Virus record (IMG/VR): IMGVR_UViG_3300006079_000007
Location: 1 to 28,638 of that record
Direction: 5' to 3' (one strand)
Source of the DNA: a virus
Length of the DNA stretch: 28,638 bases
The number at the start of each line of letters is the position of its first letter. The first letter of the stretch is position 1. Below are positions 1-7,456 of the stretch, piece after piece. The notes under the pieces were generated by a model. It was not told the DNA's origin, did no database searches, and saw nothing but the letters and a program-made list of their open reading frames with translations. A program made the translations under genes and the position numbers.

Positions 1-423
1 TTGGTGGTCACTGGATAGACCTCTAATTGTTCTCATTAATAATAAAAACAATTGATGATAATCGTCTTCGTCAACTCTACCACCTGCCATATCCCTTAAA
101 ATACGTCTAATACGTAACTCAGGAATAGTAATATCATAACGTGTTATCAACTTATCTGAATATTTTTCTTGGTTTAATAGCAATACAATAGCGTTGTACA
201 TATCTGGTTGTGTAGTCCTAAACCCTTTAAATGTAGGCTGACTCATAATATCACGTGCGTATTTAATTGCAGTTGCTCTATCTTCGTACCATATAAAGTT
301 AAGAGCAAAAAACATGTTTAACAATAATATTGCTAAGTCATCTGCTTTCGTGCCATCAACAAGATTTAGATTTTTGAAAATCCTTGCTTCTTTTAATTCA
401 CCAAAAAATTCAAAATTACTCAT
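1..423 (-). CDS. Conserved phage protein of unknown function, C-terminus cut by the window edge
   Basis: An open frame runs from ATG at 423 to the left edge without a stop, giving 141 codons of a longer protein that starts MSNFEFFGELKEARIF. The ATG overlaps the stop of the upstream gene in ATGAGTAA, an 8-base overlap typical of phage operons. The visible part is rich in Leu, Ile and Arg and looks alpha-helical. It has no transmembrane segment, signal peptide or motif that I recognise. It is the last of three small genes behind the primase-helicase pair. I cannot assign a function. It could be a structural or assembly protein, because a late-promoter-like element lies upstream of this three-gene group. 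Confidence 0.7.
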   Translation of the reverse strand, partial: MSNFEFFGELKEARIFKNLNLVDGTKADDLAILLLNMFFALNFIWYEDRATAIKYARDIMSQPTFKGFRTTQPDMYNAIVLLLNQEKYSDKLITRYDITIPELRIRRILRDMAGGRVDEDDYHQLFLLLMRTIRGLSSDHQ

Positions 424-1102
424 ACTCGTCAAACCATTCTTGTGTTTCGCTATTATGTAGGAACTCCAAAGTTCCTGTTCCTTGTTGTCCAACACGCATG
501 GGAACATCTCTTCCTCTCATAGATTCTAACTTTCCTGTATTTTCAACAGGTGTATCATGTAAGCGAACTTGTAATTCAGAATCATCAGTGTCTCTGTACC
601 AGTATCCGTTAAACTTAACCCAAACTGTTCCATCATTCGCTATTATGTACTTCACAGGAACAATCTTTCCTGGTTGTAACATCTCATTAGGCAAATAATC
701 ACCGTAATCTATTATTTGTTTTTCTTGTGCAGGTTTTATTAAACTCAGAGTCATTAACTTTGACATATACTTTAATGCAATCCCAGAAGTTGAATTTTCA
801 TCAGACGATAAATCAACTAATTGTTGTATTGCTTTGTCTGATTCTTGGTTAGGAGATACATGCATATCAGAGTAAACTAATTCTTGCAACAACGACGTTA
901 GTATTGATTGAGTGGGTGTTTGTTTTAAATGTGATAATTTATTATTCCACTTATCAAGCCATTCCTTTGCTTTATCTCGCAATCTAGAATCTTGTGTGCC
1001 ACGCGCAATAGCATCGTGTATAGTCATAGAACTAAGTCTATTACTTAACGTATTAAAATAAGTATCTGCAATCGCGTCGATTACAACTTCATTTACTTTC
1101 AT
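416..1102 (-). CDS. Uncharacterised phage protein, 228 aa
   Basis: The protein starts MKVNEVVIDAIADTYF. The first half is predicted helical. The second half, from about residue 140, is beta-rich with aromatic residues (DGTVWVKFNGYWYRD, 'V-W-V-K-F-N-G-Y-W-Y') and could be a small beta-barrel. The ATG at 1102 overlaps the end of the upstream 82-aa gene by 14 bases and follows a purine-rich GAAGAAG, a usable ribosome site. No catalytic motif, membrane segment or signal peptide is visible. The neighbours suggest co-translation with the two flanking small genes. The MKVNE start resembles many small proteins of marine T4-like phages, but that does not give a function. Confidence 0.75.
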   Translation of the reverse strand: MKVNEVVIDAIADTYFNTLSNRLSSMTIHDAIARGTQDSRLRDKAKEWLDKWNNKLSHLKQTPTQSILTSLLQELVYSDMHVSPNQESDKAIQQLVDLSSDENSTSGIALKYMSKLMTLSLIKPAQEKQIIDYGDYLPNEMLQPGKIVPVKYIIANDGTVWVKFNGYWYRDTDDSELQVRLHDTPVENTGKLESMRGRDVPMRVGQQGTGTLEFLHNSETQEWFDEYE

Positions 1103-1337
1103 TAATCTTCTTCAAACTACGTTGGAATTTACGACCGTCTCTAGTTCTAATAGAATTAAGAAATTTACGAGTTAGGTTATCTGCTTCTTCTGTGTTATAT
1201 GATTCGACAACTAAATCTAAAAGTCTACCAGCACTTTCAATTAAGTTATCAGCACGACTTCTAATAATATGCTTTTTGTCTCTATCTATATGCAAATTTT
1301 CAAGTTCTTCTAGAATACTTCTCGTTCGTTTTTGCAT
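1089..1337 (-). CDS. Small basic helical protein, 82 aa, unknown function
   Basis: This short protein is rich in Lys and Arg (MQKRTRSILEELENLHIDRD, ending in KKINESK) and is predicted to be all helix, possibly a coiled coil. It starts at ATG 1337, 27 bases after the helicase stop, with a weak AGG upstream. It overlaps the following 228-aa gene by 14 bases. A GATAAATA element, one base off the T4 late-promoter consensus, lies over the helicase stop codon at 1362..1369. This gene may therefore open a late transcription unit. Nucleic-acid binding or a scaffold role would fit the charge, but neither is shown. Confidence 0.65.
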   Translation of the reverse strand: MQKRTRSILEELENLHIDRDKKHIIRSRADNLIESAGRLLDLVVESYNTEEADNLTRKFLNSIRTRDGRKFQRSLKKINESK

Positions 1338-1361
1338 AATGCAACCTATTAGTGTTTAGTA

Positions 1362-1369
1362 TATTTATC
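1362..1369 (-). promoter_or_regulatory. Possible T4-type late promoter (GATAAATA)
   Basis: On the minus strand GATAAATA matches 7 of 8 bases of the T4 late consensus TATAAATA. It lies 25 bases before the ATG of the 82-aa gene. In AT-rich DNA such near matches are common by chance, so position is the main support. Confidence 0.3.
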
Positions 1370-2747
1370 TGGTATTTAGGATTTCTGTTAATCTTTTCAT
1401 CTTAGCAGTCATAGTAGCATCTGCCTTAGGAACTACCTTATCTACTTCAACTGTAATAGGTTTACCAGATTTTATATTGTCCATTATTGCACTTGATGTT
1501 TGTTGTATTGAATCACTTGGCTCTATACCAGTATCGATTATTCGTAACGTGTTTGCATCAAATAATAAATCAATTTTTTGTCCAACTCCAGCACTAGACC
1601 GTGTTTTCATCAATTGTAATTGATACTTACCTTGTTCTCTCATCGCGCTATTGGTGAATATTCCAAATACATTATCAGCAGTGTTGATTTTGGAAATACC
1701 ACCGGAAATATGACTATGGTCGAATATCGTTTCCTCAACTGCTCCTCTATTTAACTGTGATGCAGTCACCATGATAATATCCAATTCCTTTGCTAAATTG
1801 CGAATCTCCTCGGATACATACTTGTCCTTGATGAACAAATCACTCGGACTCACTTTGGTTGAAACTGGCATTAACAAATCTAAATAATCAATACACATGC
1901 ACTCAATCTTCATGCATTGTTGTACTTCCAACTCTTTAATATACGCACGTATGTCATTAATAGTACTTTGCGCTGGTAAATATTTAATACGTAATTTTCC
2001 AGAATTCTTTGCAATCATTTTGACTTTCAAATCAACGTCGTCAATATCTTTGAAAATTCTACTAGATGCAGTATCAGTTATCATTGAGTCCATACGCATA
2101 CTAGTTAAATCTTCACTTAACTCGAGTGTTATGAATACACAATTCTTACCAGACTGAACCCAATTAATTATTAAGTTTTGCATGAACAATGATTTACCAG
2201 AACCAGAACCACCTGCAAATATCTGCAATTCACCTTTGTTGAAGCCACCATATAATTTCTTATCTAACGTTTGCCATCCTGTACTTGTTTGTCCATTTTT
2301 ATTTTTAATAGCAAGTAGTCTTGACTTCGGGTCTGCAAAATAATCAGTACCCATATCCTTTGTTAAACTAATCTGAACAGCATCCTTGATTAGTTTTTCA
2401 ACAGGGTCATAATCACCTTTCTCTAATAAATCAGCACTACCCAAAATAGCACGTTCTAATTCTTGTCTTCTAGTAAACCCTTCGAACTCACTAAAGAACC
2501 AATCGTAATGACCGTCATCCAAATCTGTTGGTGGGGTTAACTTAGAGTTAGTTACAGCGTTTATTTGGTCAAAAGATGGTAGCACTCCGTGTTCATTTGA
2601 GTGGTCGCTAATCATATTAGCGACATCATGTAACGATTCATCGAAATTATCTACATTATAAATATTCTGTACGCGGACGAAACTCTGTGGGTCATTTAAC
2701 ATCATCTCCAAAAAGAACTTCTGTACTTCTCTGCTATACTCTTTCAA
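1365..2747 (-). CDS. 41: Replicative DNA helicase, T4 gp41 / DnaB family
   Basis: This is the hexameric 5'-3' helicase that unwinds the replication fork and works with primase gp61. An N-terminal helical domain (about residues 1-130) precedes a RecA-fold ATPase. Walker A is GGSGSGKS at 179-186, Walker B with the hydrophobic strand is CMCIDYLDLL around 283-292, and the DnaB motif-3 segment IIMVTASQLNR is at 324-334. The length of 460 aa fits T4 gp41 (475 aa). The start is TTG at 2747, overlapping the primase stop by 14 bases and preceded by GAG-rich sequence. The next in-frame Met is residue 15 and would cut into the conserved FFLEMML helix. Overlap with primase implies coupled translation of the primosome pair. 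Confidence 0.96.
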   Translation of the reverse strand: MKEYSREVQKFFLEMMLNDPQSFVRVQNIYNVDNFDESLHDVANMISDHSNEHGVLPSFDQINAVTNSKLTPPTDLDDGHYDWFFSEFEGFTRRQELERAILGSADLLEKGDYDPVEKLIKDAVQISLTKDMGTDYFADPKSRLLAIKNKNGQTSTGWQTLDKKLYGGFNKGELQIFAGGSGSGKSLFMQNLIINWVQSGKNCVFITLELSEDLTSMRMDSMITDTASSRIFKDIDDVDLKVKMIAKNSGKLRIKYLPAQSTINDIRAYIKELEVQQCMKIECMCIDYLDLLMPVSTKVSPSDLFIKDKYVSEEIRNLAKELDIIMVTASQLNRGAVEETIFDHSHISGGISKINTADNVFGIFTNSAMREQGKYQLQLMKTRSSAGVGQKIDLLFDANTLRIIDTGIEPSDSIQQTSSAIMDNIKSGKPITVEVDKVVPKADATMTAKMKRLTEILNTR

Positions 2748-3717
2748 TTTTTTTCTCTAATTTTATTTTTGTCAATACTTTAACCTTTGCACCACGATTG
2801 GCGTTCTTTATTATTTCCAATAAAGTTTTAATCTTACCATTCCTTACTATTGCATCATTTACATCTTTGATATCATCGTCCCATTCGGGAATACTAACAC
2901 TAAACCCATGTTTAATAGCATCATCAATCAACTTCAACCCTGCCTTATCCTGGTCAGGTACCACAATAATATCACGGTACAGCCGTTTCAATTGATATGC
3001 TTGTTCCTCACTTATTTTATTATGCAGTACTGCCAATCCATCTATACTTATAGCATCCAATATACCTTCTACTACTATTGCATATTTCCATTTATCATCC
3101 TGTAAATCCAACCCAAAAATATATCCAGGTTGCTGTTCATTTATATACTTTGGTGTATTATTATCCAAGAACCTAGATGTGTATCCGACTATTTTCCCCT
3201 CGTTGGTATAAGGTATTATAATTCTATTCTTGTTTCGTATTCCATCACTAGGTGTTATCATAAACGCATATTGATTGTAGTCTAATCCTCTACCCTTCAA
3301 ATAATCAACAAATTTACTATCACTGTACGTGATAAGCCTAGCGTTTTTGGGTAACAATATTTCATTGAATGATATATTAAAACCACGTGAATTAATTTGT
3401 TCAGAAATTACATCATTTATACTTTTATGTCTAAGGCTATCTAAATTAAACCAGTCAATCTCAGTTTTACTTACACCTAACCATCCTAATAACTCTCTTG
3501 CCTTGATACCGACTGGTTTCCCCAGCGTGAACCCTGTTTTGAAATTGCAATTGAAACAGTGATATGACCAATCATGTTCGTTACTTAATAAGATACCACC
3601 GCGACCGCGTTTATCTGATGTCTCGTCATTGTGAATGCAACAAACAGCATTGAACGATATCCACCCACTAGGTGATTGTTTTCTTTTTTGAGGAAGAAAG
3701 GATAGTATATCTAACAT
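2734..3717 (-). CDS. 61: DNA primase, T4 gp61 / DnaG family
   Basis: This protein makes the RNA primers for lagging-strand synthesis in the gp41-gp61 primosome. An N-terminal zinc ribbon is visible: Cys26/Cys27 and His29, then CFNC at 54-57. The catalytic TOPRIM domain shows VVEGILDA (Glu217-Gly218) and the acidic VVPDQDKAG (Asp256, Asp258) that binds Mg2+. The length of 327 aa is close to T4 gp61 (342 aa). It starts at ATG 3717, at the edge of a 375-bp non-coding stretch. Tandem TATAAT-like sequence lies only 8-18 bases upstream and there is no clear Shine-Dalgarno, so how it is expressed is unclear. The C-terminus is Lys-rich, and the helicase gene overlaps its end. Confidence 0.95.
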   Translation of the reverse strand: MLDILSFLPQKRKQSPSGWISFNAVCCIHNDETSDKRGRGGILLSNEHDWSYHCFNCNFKTGFTLGKPVGIKARELLGWLGVSKTEIDWFNLDSLRHKSINDVISEQINSRGFNISFNEILLPKNARLITYSDSKFVDYLKGRGLDYNQYAFMITPSDGIRNKNRIIIPYTNEGKIVGYTSRFLDNNTPKYINEQQPGYIFGLDLQDDKWKYAIVVEGILDAISIDGLAVLHNKISEEQAYQLKRLYRDIIVVPDQDKAGLKLIDDAIKHGFSVSIPEWDDDIKDVNDAIVRNGKIKTLLEIIKNANRGAKVKVLTKIKLEKKIERV

Positions 3718-3790
3718 TTTACATATTATATTATACTGTTATATGTTAAGTTATATAATTTTACTGAATAGCATAAAATGGTTATGTTAT

Positions 3791-3824
3791 AATAAAAAGA
3801 CTCTTAGGCGTACACACGAGAGTC
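3791..3824 (-). terminator. Rho-independent terminator after the SGNH hydrolase gene
   Basis: Read on the minus strand, GACTCT pairs with AGAGTC (3819..3824 with 3799..3804). An inner CGT-GTGT-ACG hairpin lies inside, and TTTTTATT follows at once. The position, about 270 bases past the SGNH stop and before the primase start, would separate these two transcription units. Confidence 0.65.
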
Positions 3825-3849
3825 GGACATGGTGAAAAGGAACAAATAC

Positions 3850-3866
3850 AATGACAAAGTGTCATT
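3850..3866. repeat. Perfect inverted repeat, 7-bp stem
   Basis: AATGACA and TGTCATT flank a 3-base centre (AAG). The near-palindrome could be a short RNA hairpin or a protein-binding site. No T run follows on either strand, so a terminator is unlikely. Confidence 0.5.
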
Positions 3867-3902
3867 CAAAAAACCTTTAGTACTAACACAATATATTTGC
3901 AC

Positions 3903-3938
3903 TTAGCGTTGTGCTACAGCAGTGCTTCGCTAATTTTT
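3903..3938 (+). terminator. Terminator-like hairpin pointing along the plus strand
   Basis: TTAGCG (3903..3908) pairs with CGCTAA (3928..3933) and is followed directly by TTTTT (3934..3938) on the plus strand. No plus-strand gene lies upstream, so it may end an antisense or small RNA that starts in this intergenic stretch. Confidence 0.4.
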
Positions 3939-4092
3939 AACAATCAGTAGTAAAGAGTATCGAGGAAGATGTTTTTTACAATAATTGTTGTGCTACTCTA
4001 TTTCTAGGAACGTTGAGTAAAACGCAGTTCTGTGTACAAAATGACAATGAACATCACAACTAGAAGCACACAAAGTTGTTACAAAGTATACT

Positions 4093-4794
4093 TCATTGCG
4101 ATTGGTTGTCAATGGTTTTTATCAATGATTTTGCAATTATTTCATGACCATCTTCATTTGGATGACCACCCCGTTTATAATTGTTATCTAGAATACTTCT
4201 AGTATTAATATCATATACGCTTGGGATTCCATCTATTCTAGTTTTTGATAATAAATTAAACTGAAATACAGGAATTTTATACCGTGAAGATACACCATCA
4301 AACAACCTCACTGTTGTTTCATAATTTAATCTATACAACTCATCGGATGCAGTCATATTTAAGTAGTGTTTATGTAAATCAAACCAACCCCTATCAACAT
4401 TTGGACCTGCACTATCCAACCATTGTGCATGTAAATAATTATTCCATGGTGGGTCATCACGACCTCTTTTATGATTCGGATTGTACCAACTAACTCTACT
4501 TTCTTCAGTTAATCCCACAACTATCAATGAATTGTTAATATATTCATTCGTGTGGTTATTAAGCCACCATATTAAGTTCCATTGCATTGACTGTAAACTT
4601 GAGCCAGGGAATGATAGATTTTCTTGCCGTAGGTTGTAATGTTTTGCGAGAACTCCAGTATAACAGTGCTCTAATCGATATTTGTCATTCTGTGTATAGT
4701 GACTGGATATCCCCTGTTTTTTCAATTCTGGGTCTAGTAACTCATCACCGAATGCCCAACTGCATCCAAACGATACAATGTGTTGTGTACTAAT
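4093..4794 (-). CDS. SGNH/GDSL-type hydrolase-like protein, probable AUU start
   Basis: Esterase-type fold of the family common in marine phages. Block I is FGCSWAFGDEL, with Ser12 as the likely nucleophile, and block V is GGHPNEDGHE near the C-terminus. The block I residues lie upstream of the first standard start, TTG at 4725. In that frame a TAG stop comes immediately before ATT at 4794, and there is no ATG, GTG or TTG between. A GGAG at 4802..4805 sits 7 bases before this ATT, an ideal ribosome site. I therefore start the gene at AUU (233 aa). Without this extension the nucleophile is lost. A substitution of ATG to ATT, by mutation or assembly error, is the main alternative. The substrate is unknown; a surface glycan ester is a guess. 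A second family member lies at 22590..23336. Confidence 0.75.
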   Translation of the reverse strand: MSTQHIVSFGCSWAFGDELLDPELKKQGISSHYTQNDKYRLEHCYTGVLAKHYNLRQENLSFPGSSLQSMQWNLIWWLNNHTNEYINNSLIVVGLTEESRVSWYNPNHKRGRDDPPWNNYLHAQWLDSAGPNVDRGWFDLHKHYLNMTASDELYRLNYETTVRLFDGVSSRYKIPVFQFNLLSKTRIDGIPSVYDINTRSILDNNYKRGGHPNEDGHEIIAKSLIKTIDNQSQ

Positions 4795-4832
4795 CTATTT
4801 ACTCCAATATTATATTCATCTTTGGATATTCT

Positions 4833-5381
4833 TCAGTAATTTTTTGGATTAATTTTAAATACTTCACCACTAACTTGTAATGTATCTGGTAAATTATCCT
4901 TATCCATATTATCTGCACCATCAAGATACAGTTTTCCCTTTACAGTTAGGTTACTGGGTAAATCCACCATAGGTGAATTATGCAAACCCAAATCACCATT
5001 GATTGTTAGATTATCGGGCAATTTAACAATTAAAGAATTACCAATATATAAACTACCACCCAATATAGATAACACATCATCGGGGATAGACGTTACCTCA
5101 GTGTTCTCAACCCACAAATCACCATCAACAACCAATGTATTTGGTATATCTCTTAATGGTACATCACATATATAAAGGTTGCCATTGACTGTTAAGTTTT
5201 CAGGTAATGAAGTGATATTTGTAGAATTAATTAATAAATTACCATTGACTGTTAAGTTTTCAGGTAATGACATTAATGTAGTATTCCAAAAATTCAAATC
5301 CCCATTAACAGGAGATTCAACAGAGAAACCACCCAAAATTAGTTCATTCGCTTTCTTAACATCCATTATCTTAATACCCAT
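4833..5381 (-). CDS. Leucine-rich-repeat solenoid protein, 182 aa
   Basis: About seven tandem repeats of roughly 20 residues fill residues 20-170, each with the pattern LPxNLTVNGNLxLxxTxIxx. They form a short leucine-rich or beta-solenoid scaffold for protein binding. There is no signal peptide, membrane segment or catalytic domain. Two adjacent repeats share 29 identical bases (5182..5210 and 5242..5270), a sign of recent tandem duplication. The start at ATG 5381 overlaps the phoH stop by 11 bases. An alternative is the ATG at codon 6, just after that stop. A longer relative lies on the other side of phoH. The function is unknown; a role in binding host proteins is inference. Confidence 0.8.
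   Translation of the reverse strand: MGIKIMDVKKANELILGGFSVESPVNGDLNFWNTTLMSLPENLTVNGNLLINSTNITSLPENLTVNGNLYICDVPLRDIPNTLVVDGDLWVENTEVTSIPDDVLSILGGSLYIGNSLIVKLPDNLTINGDLGLHNSPMVDLPSNLTVKGKLYLDGADNMDKDNLPDTLQVSGEVFKINPKNY
5182..5270 (-). repeat. Tandem 60-bp LRR-coding repeat
   Basis: The 29-base segment 5182..5210 recurs exactly at 5242..5270, a 60-bp period equal to one 20-residue LRR unit. Exact DNA identity, beyond what the protein needs, points to recent duplication or gene conversion. Confidence 0.85.
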
Positions 5382-6084
5382 CTTTGTGTATCATGTATTT
5401 GGCTTTAATGTAGGCTTTAACTATCCCAGAACGAACAATGTCCTCTACGCCAAATTCATTCATAGAAAACCAATTGGGCATTGATTCGAGCACATTAACA
5501 AACTTGCGTACATCCTTATCCTTGTCTTTAGAGAAGTCTGTTTGCATGAAATCTCCACAAAATAATGCTTTGGAATTTCTCCCAAGTCTAGTTAAAACAG
5601 AATCTGATTCATGTGATGTGCAATTTTGGAATTCATCTAATATAACAATACAGTTATCTAATGTAATGCCACGCACATAGGACGTAATCATAAAACGTAC
5701 TATACCGTGTTTAACGAGAATTTCATATGCGTCATCACGACCAAACAACTCTGAACATACCTTTCTGTATGGTAATTCGTATACTTGTGATTTTTCGTTT
5801 AAATCCCCTGGTAGAAACCCAATATCTCTAGTAGGTACAGCACTACGTACTATGACAATCTGACTTAAATCTGTTCCGCCATTTATTAATTCATCAAATG
5901 CTTTAAATAGACTTAAGAATGTTTTACCTGTTCCTGGGTATCCCATTAATATTTGGGATTTTCCTCCATCATAATTATCAAAGAACATTCTTTGTGCATC
6001 TGTTATTGGGCTAATATCTGCTAACTTTAAATGCAATTTCGAAACAATACTTGCTCCTGCATTTTGCTTCTTTTTCTTTGCCAT
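5371..6084 (-). CDS. phoH: PhoH-like P-loop ATPase
   Basis: The central ATPase domain shows Walker A GYPGTGKT at 48-55, the family signature RSAVPTRDIGFLPGD around 80-94, Walker B IVILDEFQN at 146-154, and the GDxxQ-type motif FCGDFMQTD at 176-184. The length of 237 aa matches the PhoH-like proteins widespread in marine phages. In bacteria PhoH belongs to the phosphate-starvation regulon and relates to RNA helicase or nuclease modules. The phage role is not settled, and no Pho box is evident here. The start at ATG 6084 has a good AAGGA eight bases upstream. It sits between two LRR genes and overlaps the start of the downstream one, so the three are probably cotranscribed. Confidence 0.93.
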   Translation of the reverse strand: MAKKKKQNAGASIVSKLHLKLADISPITDAQRMFFDNYDGGKSQILMGYPGTGKTFLSLFKAFDELINGGTDLSQIVIVRSAVPTRDIGFLPGDLNEKSQVYELPYRKVCSELFGRDDAYEILVKHGIVRFMITSYVRGITLDNCIVILDEFQNCTSHESDSVLTRLGRNSKALFCGDFMQTDFSKDKDKDVRKFVNVLESMPNWFSMNEFGVEDIVRSGIVKAYIKAKYMIHKDGY

Positions 6085-6098
6085 TTATTATTTCCTTG

Positions 6099-7010
6099 TT
6101 AAAATTTAGAATTCTTTATAAAATCTTTAAACTTGTCAGTTGATAATGAATTTAAATAATCTTCTACATCTTCCCTTTCTAATTCAGAATCACTATGAAT
6201 AGTATATAGTCCTGGATTTGATTGCATTCTTGCTCTCATGCGCATCCCGCCAATATTATGATGTAATTCTCCAGTAGTTGATGTTAATGAACCTACTATC
6301 TCTTCAGCACCAAACTCATAAAATGTATCTATTGATATTCTATTATCTGCATCAAAGTCATTCATCTCGTACGTAAATACTATATGGTAGTCATACTTAA
6401 ATAAATTGTTAGAAGATGAATTACCCAATAACTCATCAATGAGTAATTTTCCATTAATAGATGTGTTATTAAAAATGTTGGTTAATTCGCTTCTTTTATC
6501 TTCCACTGACTCGTCGTTTTTTAATATATTTAGAATATTATCAGATAGCGGTGTATTATTGATGATTAAGTTCTTAACTGTTAAGTTATCTGGTAATGTT
6601 TCAATGGGTGTACCACTGAGGACTAAATTCCCACCAACAGTTAAGTTATTACCAAGTGATTGGATTTGTGTATTTCTGAGGTCTAAATGCCCACCAACAG
6701 TTAAGTTATCTGGTAATGTTTCAAACGAGGTATTACTAATATCAAGAGTCTGTTTAACTGTTAAGTTATACGGTAACTCTATTATTGGCGTTCCGCGTAA
6801 ATTCAAATTTAATACTGTTAAGTTAGGCGAATCTATTCTCGATATATTAGTCTTGGAAAGGTCTAATGACAAATTACCAGTTTTACCTATTACTACCTTA
6901 CCATTCAATGAATCACCATTAAGAAGCCTCTTTACTGCATCTTCCTGAAATATTACTTTATCGAATCCAATTAATTCATCTGGATTTCTGTGGAGTTTAT
7001 ATAAATTCAT
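6099..7010 (-). CDS. Leucine-rich-repeat protein with C-terminal domain, 303 aa
   Basis: Residues 35-165 hold about six 20-residue repeats of the form LPDNLTVGGNLxLxxTxIxx, like those of the 182-aa protein beyond phoH. A separate non-repeat domain follows (about 165-303), with segments such as KYDYHIVFTYEMNDFDADNR and an acidic helical end. No known domain is recognised in that half. There is no signal peptide or membrane helix. The first residues (MNLYKLHRNPDELIGF) are specific to this copy. The ATG at 7010 lies right after the stop of the virion-protein gene with no clear ribosome site, so translation may be coupled. A bipartite binding-plus-effector design is possible but not shown. Confidence 0.8.
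   Translation of the reverse strand: MNLYKLHRNPDELIGFDKVIFQEDAVKRLLNGDSLNGKVVIGKTGNLSLDLSKTNISRIDSPNLTVLNLNLRGTPIIELPYNLTVKQTLDISNTSFETLPDNLTVGGHLDLRNTQIQSLGNNLTVGGNLVLSGTPIETLPDNLTVKNLIINNTPLSDNILNILKNDESVEDKRSELTNIFNNTSINGKLLIDELLGNSSSNNLFKYDYHIVFTYEMNDFDADNRISIDTFYEFGAEEIVGSLTSTTGELHHNIGGMRMRARMQSNPGLYTIHSDSELEREDVEDYLNSLSTDKFKDFIKNSKF
6616..6708 (-). repeat. Tandem 60-bp LRR-coding repeat
   Basis: Positions 6616..6648 and 6676..6708 are identical at 31 of 33 bases, with a 60-bp period equal to one LRR unit. Further related copies flank them, including a shared 'gttaagttatctggtaatg' near 6582 and 6702. Confidence 0.8.
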
Positions 7011-7013
7011 TAT

Positions 7014-7451
7014 TTAAGATACTATAGGTAGTATATCAATTACTCCCTGTGTTCCTGCATCATCATCAACAAATGCCAATTCAGTCAATGAATTAAATAC
7101 ACGTTCAATACTATAGTTTGCACGTTGTGTCTCAATTGAAGATAAGTCGGAACTAGTTAGAGTTACCTTTGCTTTTCCGTTTGATGGTATTACTATAGTC
7201 AGTGCTTTGCTCATTAGCAAAGAATTTTCACTAATCAGTTTAAAAGTAAGTGTGGTATTTTCCAGATTAATAGGTTTTTGGTCTTGGTTAAGGAATTGAA
7301 ACTCTAGTACAGTGTCCACTCCCTTAACTGCTTTTAGTATTTTTGAGTACACGTAATTAGTCCTCGGTAAATTAACGCCATAAGTAACATTATGTTCAAA
7401 TAATGTTACTACATGGCTTTGATTGAATAAATAAATTTTAGTTGAATACAT
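7014..7451 (-). CDS. Probable virion structural protein, BppU-like N-domain
   Basis: 145 aa from ATG 7451. The sequence is beta-rich and has the pattern VKGVDTVLEFQFLNQDQKPI followed by a TLTFKLIS strand and VTLTSSDL. It resembles the Ig-like N-terminal domain of baseplate upper proteins and similar tail-associated proteins of T4-like marine phages. Ending in GVIDILPIVS, it appears to be the domain alone. A longer reading from 7541 would run through the opposite-strand gene and adds a Cys-rich segment unlike the rest, so I reject it. A CATAAATA element lies 5 bases before this ATG, which would give a leaderless late transcript. The family call is from pattern memory and moderate. Confidence 0.6.
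   Translation of the reverse strand: MYSTKIYLFNQSHVVTLFEHNVTYGVNLPRTNYVYSKILKAVKGVDTVLEFQFLNQDQKPINLENTTLTFKLISENSLLMSKALTIVIPSNGKAKVTLTSSDLSSIETQRANYSIERVFNSLTELAFVDDDAGTQGVIDILPIVS
7426..7433 (+). promoter_or_regulatory. Possible late promoter for the plus-strand gene (AATAAATA)
   Basis: AATAAATA matches 7 of 8 bases of the T4 late consensus and ends 28 bases before the ATG at 7462. It is the only candidate promoter element seen for the lone plus-strand gene. Chance matches are frequent in such AT-rich DNA. Confidence 0.25.
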
Positions 7452-7456
7452 CCAAA

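Larger units (their letters stand above)
3718..4092. other. Non-coding intergenic stretch with several inverted repeats
   Basis: No convincing gene lies in these 375 bases on either strand. The stretch contains a minus-strand terminator (3791..3824), a perfect 7-bp hairpin (3850..3866), a plus-strand terminator-like hairpin with a T run (3903..3938), a 6-bp stem with a 34-nt loop (3954..3999), and a 10-bp direct repeat, GTTGTGCTAC, at 3908..3917 and 3987..3996. No tRNA is visible. It may encode one or two small RNAs, or be the long 3' end of the SGNH message. Confidence 0.6.

Noticed and set aside
3851-3880. Nine-codon plus-strand frame behind AAAGG
   Set aside because: Too short to support as a gene; it overlaps a perfect palindromic repeat, which explains its sequence.
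3718-4092. tRNA or CRISPR in the non-coding stretch
   Set aside because: No cloverleaf or T-loop consensus is seen on either strand. The only direct repeat is one 10-bp pair, so there is no array.
6406-6948. Plus-strand open frame of 180 codons opposite the LRR gene
   Set aside because: Its apparent repeats (PPTVKLSGN) are the antisense reading of the LRR repeat units, not a separate protein.
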